From: CAZNKO01 sp964573855
GTDB taxonomy: Bacteria > Patescibacteriota > Patescibacteriia > UBA9934 > GWF2-40-263
DNA length: 7,097 bases
Assembly: GCA_964573855.1 (NCBI GenBank)
Contig: CAZNKO010000043.1
Location: 1 to 7,097 of the forward strand
Reading direction: 5' to 3'
Shown here: positions 3,814 through 7,097 of the stretch, in pieces
How positions within the stretch are numbered: position 1 is the first letter of the stretch
How the letters are laid out: the number at the start of each line of letters is the position of its first letter
Made by a program: the position numbers and the translations under genes
The notes under the pieces: generated by a model
What the model was told of the DNA's origin: nothing
What the model saw: only the letters and a program-made list of their open reading frames with translations
Databases searched by the model: none

Positions 3814-6800
3814 TTACGTCGCAGGCGGCTCTGCAGTTATGCTGCCATCGCCTATCGGCGTTGAATCGCTTGTTTGCGTCGGGCTCTCCGACGGTGCGGG
3901 TTCGGTCGGTGCTGCTGGTTCAGAGGTGGTTGAGGTTGTTGATGTGGTTGAAGAGGTTGAGGTGTCGGTTGCCGGCGGTTCTGAAACGGTTGTCGTATCT
4001 GTCGTTGTCGTATCCTGAACAACATCAGCCGGAGGCTGACCAGCCTCTGGCTGGGGTTCCACAACAGTCGGCTCTGAAATCGTCGTGGTGTCCGTCACTG
4101 CTGGTTCAGTCATAACTGGTTCTGTTGTTGTCGTGCTTGTGTCATTCTGAGGCGCAGCCGAAGAATCTCCTGTCGTCGCTGGAGATCCTTCCCCCGCCGT
4201 CGGCGGGGTCAGGATGACAGGATCAGTTGCGGCTGGTTCAGTCGTTGTCACTTGTCCCTGGTCACCGGTCACCGACGTTTTCCCTGTCACTTGTCCCTGG
4301 TCACTTGTCACTGCTGGTTCATAATCCTTCCGATACGCCGTCACCATCCAGTCAAAGGTAATGCCGGAATCCGCGCCGTTGATTTGGGCGACAGAGAATC
4401 CATTCGTTGATTTTTGCGAAACGTAGAGCGCCACCGGACCGTTCGGGGTCACGATCACGCGGATCGGCGCCGTATTCGAGGTGATGTCATTGAAGGTCGG
4501 TTGTACCTCTTCAAAGTTGATGGTTGCCTGACCATTCGTGAGAGTGCTCGAACCCGTGATGGTGATCTGCACGTCCGGCGAGGTCACAACCACGGTCTCC
4601 ACCTTCTCATTCTGATAACTGGTGATGACGTTTTTGATGAGCCCCTCGGTCTTGAATGTTCCATCCACATCAATCACCCATTTGTCCGACATGCCAACCA
4701 AGCGTCCGATATTCAGGATGCTGTGCCCGCCCATGTAGATGTTCCCCTCCATAGTTAAGGAGGTGAGATTCTGGTTGTTGCCACCCGAGGCCGTATTCTG
4801 GGTACCCGGCAATTCCGGAACGATTTCTCCGCCCCAGTACGAGAGGTTGATAAAAGTAATGATTCTGCCGGTTCCACTATCGGTATAGGGCTCCATGGCG
4901 TACCCGATGATGGGCCCTGCTTTCGTAGCGCGCATCGCGGCCCCCGGGGTCGAGGAAGAAGTAAGCGGATCGCCGACCGCGATCGGACCGCCTTCGGTTG
5001 TGACATTCGTCGGAACACGACCGGCGAGTGCAATTGGATAATCCCCTTCCTTATTGTCGCCGGCGAGGAATCCAGGGCGCGTCGAGACAACGCCCGCAAT
5101 GCGTTGATCGTAAGATTTCGTTGATCGTGCTAGTTTCTCGTTTTCGGTGCCGAACACGACCACATCACCAGAAAGGAGCGCATCGCGGGACGGGAACATT
5201 TCCGCAAAGTCGTAGGATCCGGTCGCCCATCCCGCGGCGTTCGTGCGCATGAAGTCGCCGCCAGGTCCGGCCGATCCGTCGTAATAAATGTATTTCGAAG
5301 TCTGCGCGAGGCCGCGATCAGACGGGAAGAGCTTCCCGCCGATCACCATGTCGCCCGCAATCCGCATCAGCCCATCGTCCGTGATGTATGCAATCTCGGC
5401 GTCCGCCGTGTTCTTGATAGACAGCCGATACTCCGACGCATCTACCACTTCATTCGTAACTTTCATGGCCACATCCTGCGCCGCAGCCCCATCCCAACCG
5501 GAACCAACGAACGACAAGGTGTGCGATTCATAACCAGTCGTGGTCGCATCCGCTGTCCCTGTCTTCATGAAGCCAAAGTCTGTTGCACAACTATTGAGCG
5601 CCCCGCTCCGATCAATCGCCCCCGCCGCGTGCCAACCAGAACGGACGAAAACGAGAATCATCCCTTCCCCAGGACCATTCCACTTGTCCAAGGCATAACC
5701 GACGATCATGCCTGGTTGTGTCGCTTTCATGCCGACTCCCGTAACAGATGAGGTCGTAATAGGATCTCCAGGTTGAATCGGGCCATTTTCGTCACTCACG
5801 CGCGTCGGCACGCGACCGATAACAGCAATGGGTTGTGGATAAGTCGCATTCTCCCTTACAGCTTCTCCCATGACCTGCAATGGTGAGGTAGAAACAACAC
5901 CGATAATTTTCCCATGATAGGAAGCGTCGGATTTTGCGACAACAGTTGCTGTATACGTTGCCGTCTCCCTCACAGGCAAACCGGTTACGGGATCCACCTC
6001 TCCAGTAAGGCGTGGGAGACCAGTGGCGGGGTCAAATAATTCTTCTTCAAATGTGACGGTGTCATCGGTTGCAACGACAATGTCTCCCGCGGTCTCTACG
6101 CCCGTCGTCTCATACCACTCCGCCACGTCACCTGGGGTAGTGGAACAATCACCGAGTTCAACATCGGCCTCATCGCCGGCAATATCGGCTGTAGTCTTAC
6201 AAACACCAATGGTATTATTTGCAACATCACCAATGGTAAATTGCATGTACCCAGCGGCAGTGATTTTAAATTCAGATGTATCGTTCACTGAATCATCAAT
6301 TTGCAGTGAATTACCAGTACCAAGGTTCAAAATATAAGCAGCGGTTCCGGATGATGCCGTATCGTTTTGAGAAACGCTGAACACGGAGTTCGTATTTATT
6401 CCAGTAAAATTGTATGTCTCGTCATTCGGAACAGATACGGAGAGTACGCCCATAGTATGAGCCTCCAAAGTCATGTGAGTACTGATAATGGCACCCCCAT
6501 CAATCACCAGCCCTCGTTGATCTCCTGAATATGAAATGCTCATTTCATCAATCCCCCAGTTGTCGAAACCTGACCCGCTATGAGTCAACTGTCGCCAACG
6601 GAATCTCGTAGAGGTTGTCTGAGCGCCAACGGGGATTGCAGCACTCTGGACCGTCCATGCACTATAGCCGCCTGCAAGATATGTTGTGATGTTCGTCCAA
6701 CTCGATCCGCCGTTTGTGGAGTATTCCAGTACCAAATCTTCGCTGGAGTCGGCCGTCTCACCACAGGATGCTGAACCGGACCGGATGTAAAAGTCCACGT

Positions 6801-7097
6801 TTCCTCCAGTTGATACATCTATATCTCTTGTTTCAGCCGAACGACTGCCTGCACCATTAAAGAATAAAGAATTGGCTCCTGCCTGAGCACCACAAGTAGA
6901 ATTCGACTGCACTTCATTCAACACTGTCCACTCAACAGGAATGAGGTCTGGATCAAAATCGTCTTTTAGTACGGACGAACTCAACGGTGTTGTCACATGC
7001 AACTTTGCATTAGCGGACGTATCACCAATCGTCACTTCCCCATCTCCACTAATTGCAAACGGAGACGTGTCTCCCGAAACATCATCGAGTCGCAAGG
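3814..7097 (-). CDS. Giant modular surface protein, tail-fibre/peptidase-G2-like (5' partial)
   Basis: At least 1093 residues, open at the window edge; the first visible TTG codon is simply Leu in a continuing frame, so signal peptide and start are unseen. Modules (numbered from that Leu): about 45-189, a Cys-containing beta jelly-roll resembling reelin/MAM-type repeats (LVLEYSTNGGSSW, RFRWRQ..SGSGFDNWGIDEM); 190-320, beta-rich fibre-like sequence; 322-488 and 627-754, two diverged copies of one module (DVAEW/DFAEM; GVVSTSP/GVVSTRP; GRVPTRV/GRVPTNV; GPIQPGDP/GPIAVGDP; IVGYAL/IIGYAM) that I associate with tail-fibre/peptidase-G2-type C-terminal domains; 775-925, another beta domain; 926-1093, Thr/Ser/Pro-rich tail. 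The first G2-like copy has an insert with two DPxTGLP motifs. No LPxTG-type anchor or C-terminal membrane segment is present. The tail DNA contains three classes of dispersed repeat. Likely role: extracellular attachment or surface fibre, by inference from architecture. Autoproteolysis is possible for this family but unproven here. Confidence 0.75.
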   Translation of the reverse strand, partial: LRLDDVSGDTSPFAISGDGEVTIGDTSANAKLHVTTPLSSSVLKDDFDPDLIPVEWTVLNEVQSNSTCGAQAGANSLFFNGAGSRSAETRDIDVSTGGNVDFYIRSGSASCGETADSSEDLVLEYSTNGGSSWTNITTYLAGGYSAWTVQSAAIPVGAQTTSTRFRWRQLTHSGSGFDNWGIDEMSISYSGDQRGLVIDGGAIISTHMTLEAHTMGVLSVSVPNDETYNFTGINTNSVFSVSQNDTASSGTAAYILNLGTGNSLQIDDSVNDTSEFKITAAGYMQFTIGDVANNTIGVCKTTADIAGDEADVELGDCSTTPGDVAEWYETTGVETAGDIVVATDDTVTFEEELFDPATGLPRLTGEVDPVTGLPVRETATYTATVVAKSDASYHGKIIGVVSTSPLQVMGEAVRENATYPQPIAVIGRVPTRVSDENGPIQPGDPITTSSVTGVGMKATQPGMIVGYALDKWNGPGEGMILVFVRSGWHAAGAIDRSGALNSCATDFGFMKTGTADATTTGYESHTLSFVGSGWDGAAAQDVAMKVTNEVVDASEYRLSIKNTADAEIAYITDDGLMRIAGDMVIGGKLFPSDRGLAQTSKYIYYDGSAGPGGDFMRTNAAGWATGSYDFAEMFPSRDALLSGDVVVFGTENEKLARSTKSYDQRIAGVVSTRPGFLAGDNKEGDYPIALAGRVPTNVTTEGGPIAVGDPLTSSSTPGAAMRATKAGPIIGYAMEPYTDSGTGRIITFINLSYWGGEIVPELPGTQNTASGGNNQNLTSLTMEGNIYMGGHSILNIGRLVGMSDKWVIDVDGTFKTEGLIKNVITSYQNEKVETVVVTSPDVQITITGSSTLTNGQATINFEEVQPTFNDITSNTAPIRVIVTPNGPVALYVSQKSTNGFSVAQINGADSGITFDWMVTAYRKDYEPAVTSDQGQVTGKTSVTGDQGQVTTTEPAATDPVILTPPTAGEGSPATTGDSSAAPQNDTSTTTTEPVMTEPAVTDTTTISEPTVVEPQPEAGQPPADVVQDTTTTDTTTVSEPPATDTSTSSTTSTTSTTSEPAAPTEPAPSESPTQTSDSTPIGDGSITAEPPAT
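4025..4054. repeat. Bimeric mini-palindrome inside coding sequence
   Basis: TCAGCC-GGA-GGCTGA (4025-4039) and CCAGCC-TCT-GGCTGG (4040-4054) are two abutting 15-bp hairpins with the same geometry as 246-275; the second unit differs from its intergenic counterpart at one loop base. The 30 bp keep the frame open and encode PQPEAGQPPAD (residues 1014-1024) in a tail otherwise made of Thr/Ser/Glu/Pro. This is consistent with insertion of a mobile palindrome into a tolerant region. Confidence 0.8.
4140..4219. repeat. MITE-like 80-bp inverted repeat inside coding sequence
   Basis: TGTCATTCTGA (4140-4150) and TCAGGATGACA (4209-4219) are terminal inverted repeats with one mismatch. GAAGAATCTCC (4160-4170) and GGAGATCCTTC (4181-4191) form an inner pair, also with one mismatch. 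A CCCCGCC-GTC-GGCGGGG mini-hairpin (4192-4208) lies between the right-hand blocks. I recall GTCATTCTGA..GAAGAATCTC..AGGATGACA repeats being common as interspersed elements in diverse bacterial genomes. Here the element is translated on the minus strand as residues 959-986 (starting PVILTPPTAGEG) without a stop. Confidence 0.8.
4245..4311. repeat. Heptamer array, YKGTCMC type (4+4 units) inside coding sequence
   Basis: Plus-strand units TTGTCAC, TTGTCCC, TGGTCAC and CGGTCAC (4245-4272), an 11-bp spacer, then CTGTCAC, TTGTCCC, TGGTCAC and TTGTCAC (4284-4311). The TTGTCAC unit is identical to units of the array at 957-984. Translated on the minus strand it gives residues 929-951, with the internal repeat DQGQVT twice. 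A 7-bp period does not match codon periodicity, which suggests the array arose as DNA repeat expansion and not as protein repeat duplication. Confidence 0.8.

Noticed and set aside
24..4054. CRISPR array
   Set aside because: The palindromic repeats are isolated or in pairs, differ in loop and stem, and are not regularly spaced by unique spacers.

Overview
The window looks like a piece of a Candidatus Patescibacteria (CPR; Parcubacteria-like) genome. This is inferred, not shown: one gene encodes a polytopic O-antigen-ligase-like protein fused to a TPR domain, and another encodes a very large modular surface protein with two tail-fibre/peptidase-G2-like modules and a Thr/Pro-rich tail. Both are typical of those genomes, and the intergenic DNA is full of small palindromes and short tandem repeats. 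The standard genetic code reads cleanly through both large genes. Every gene I can support lies on the minus strand.

Layout, left to right on the plus strand. 1-50 is a rho-independent terminator directly behind an intact tRNA-Ala(GGC) gene (50-125). Behind that (126-230) is the 5' half of a second tRNA, split at the D-loop/D-stem junction by a 65-bp double hairpin and lacking everything from the anticodon loop onward. A bimeric palindrome (246-275) sits between these tRNAs and their likely promoter (300-328). 329-552 contains no gene I believe, but holds a 44-bp near-perfect palindrome (409-452) and a 9-bp tandem duplication. 553-963 looks like an orphan minus-strand transcription unit: promoter, about 376 nt of GC-rich structured sequence, and a clear terminator. 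I recognise no RNA family in it. 991-3396 is the ligase-like/TPR gene, probably leaderless. 3397-3813 is an intergenic repeat zone with inverted heptamer arrays and a run of hairpins. 3814-7097 is the surface-protein gene, whose 5' end lies outside the window.

Functionally, the two large genes fit one theme: making and displaying cell-surface material (glycan polymerisation or ligation, and an extracellular fibre-like protein). They have separate promoters, or at least a long repeat-filled gap between them, so I do not call them an operon.

The most unusual feature is the repeat ecology. Several unrelated repeat classes recur: bimeric GCC/GGC mini-palindromes, a MITE-like GTCATTCTGA element, and heptamer arrays of two sequence types. 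They occur between genes, inside a tRNA gene, next to promoters, and inside the coding sequence of the surface protein, where three classes sit in frame within 290 bp of its C-terminal tail.
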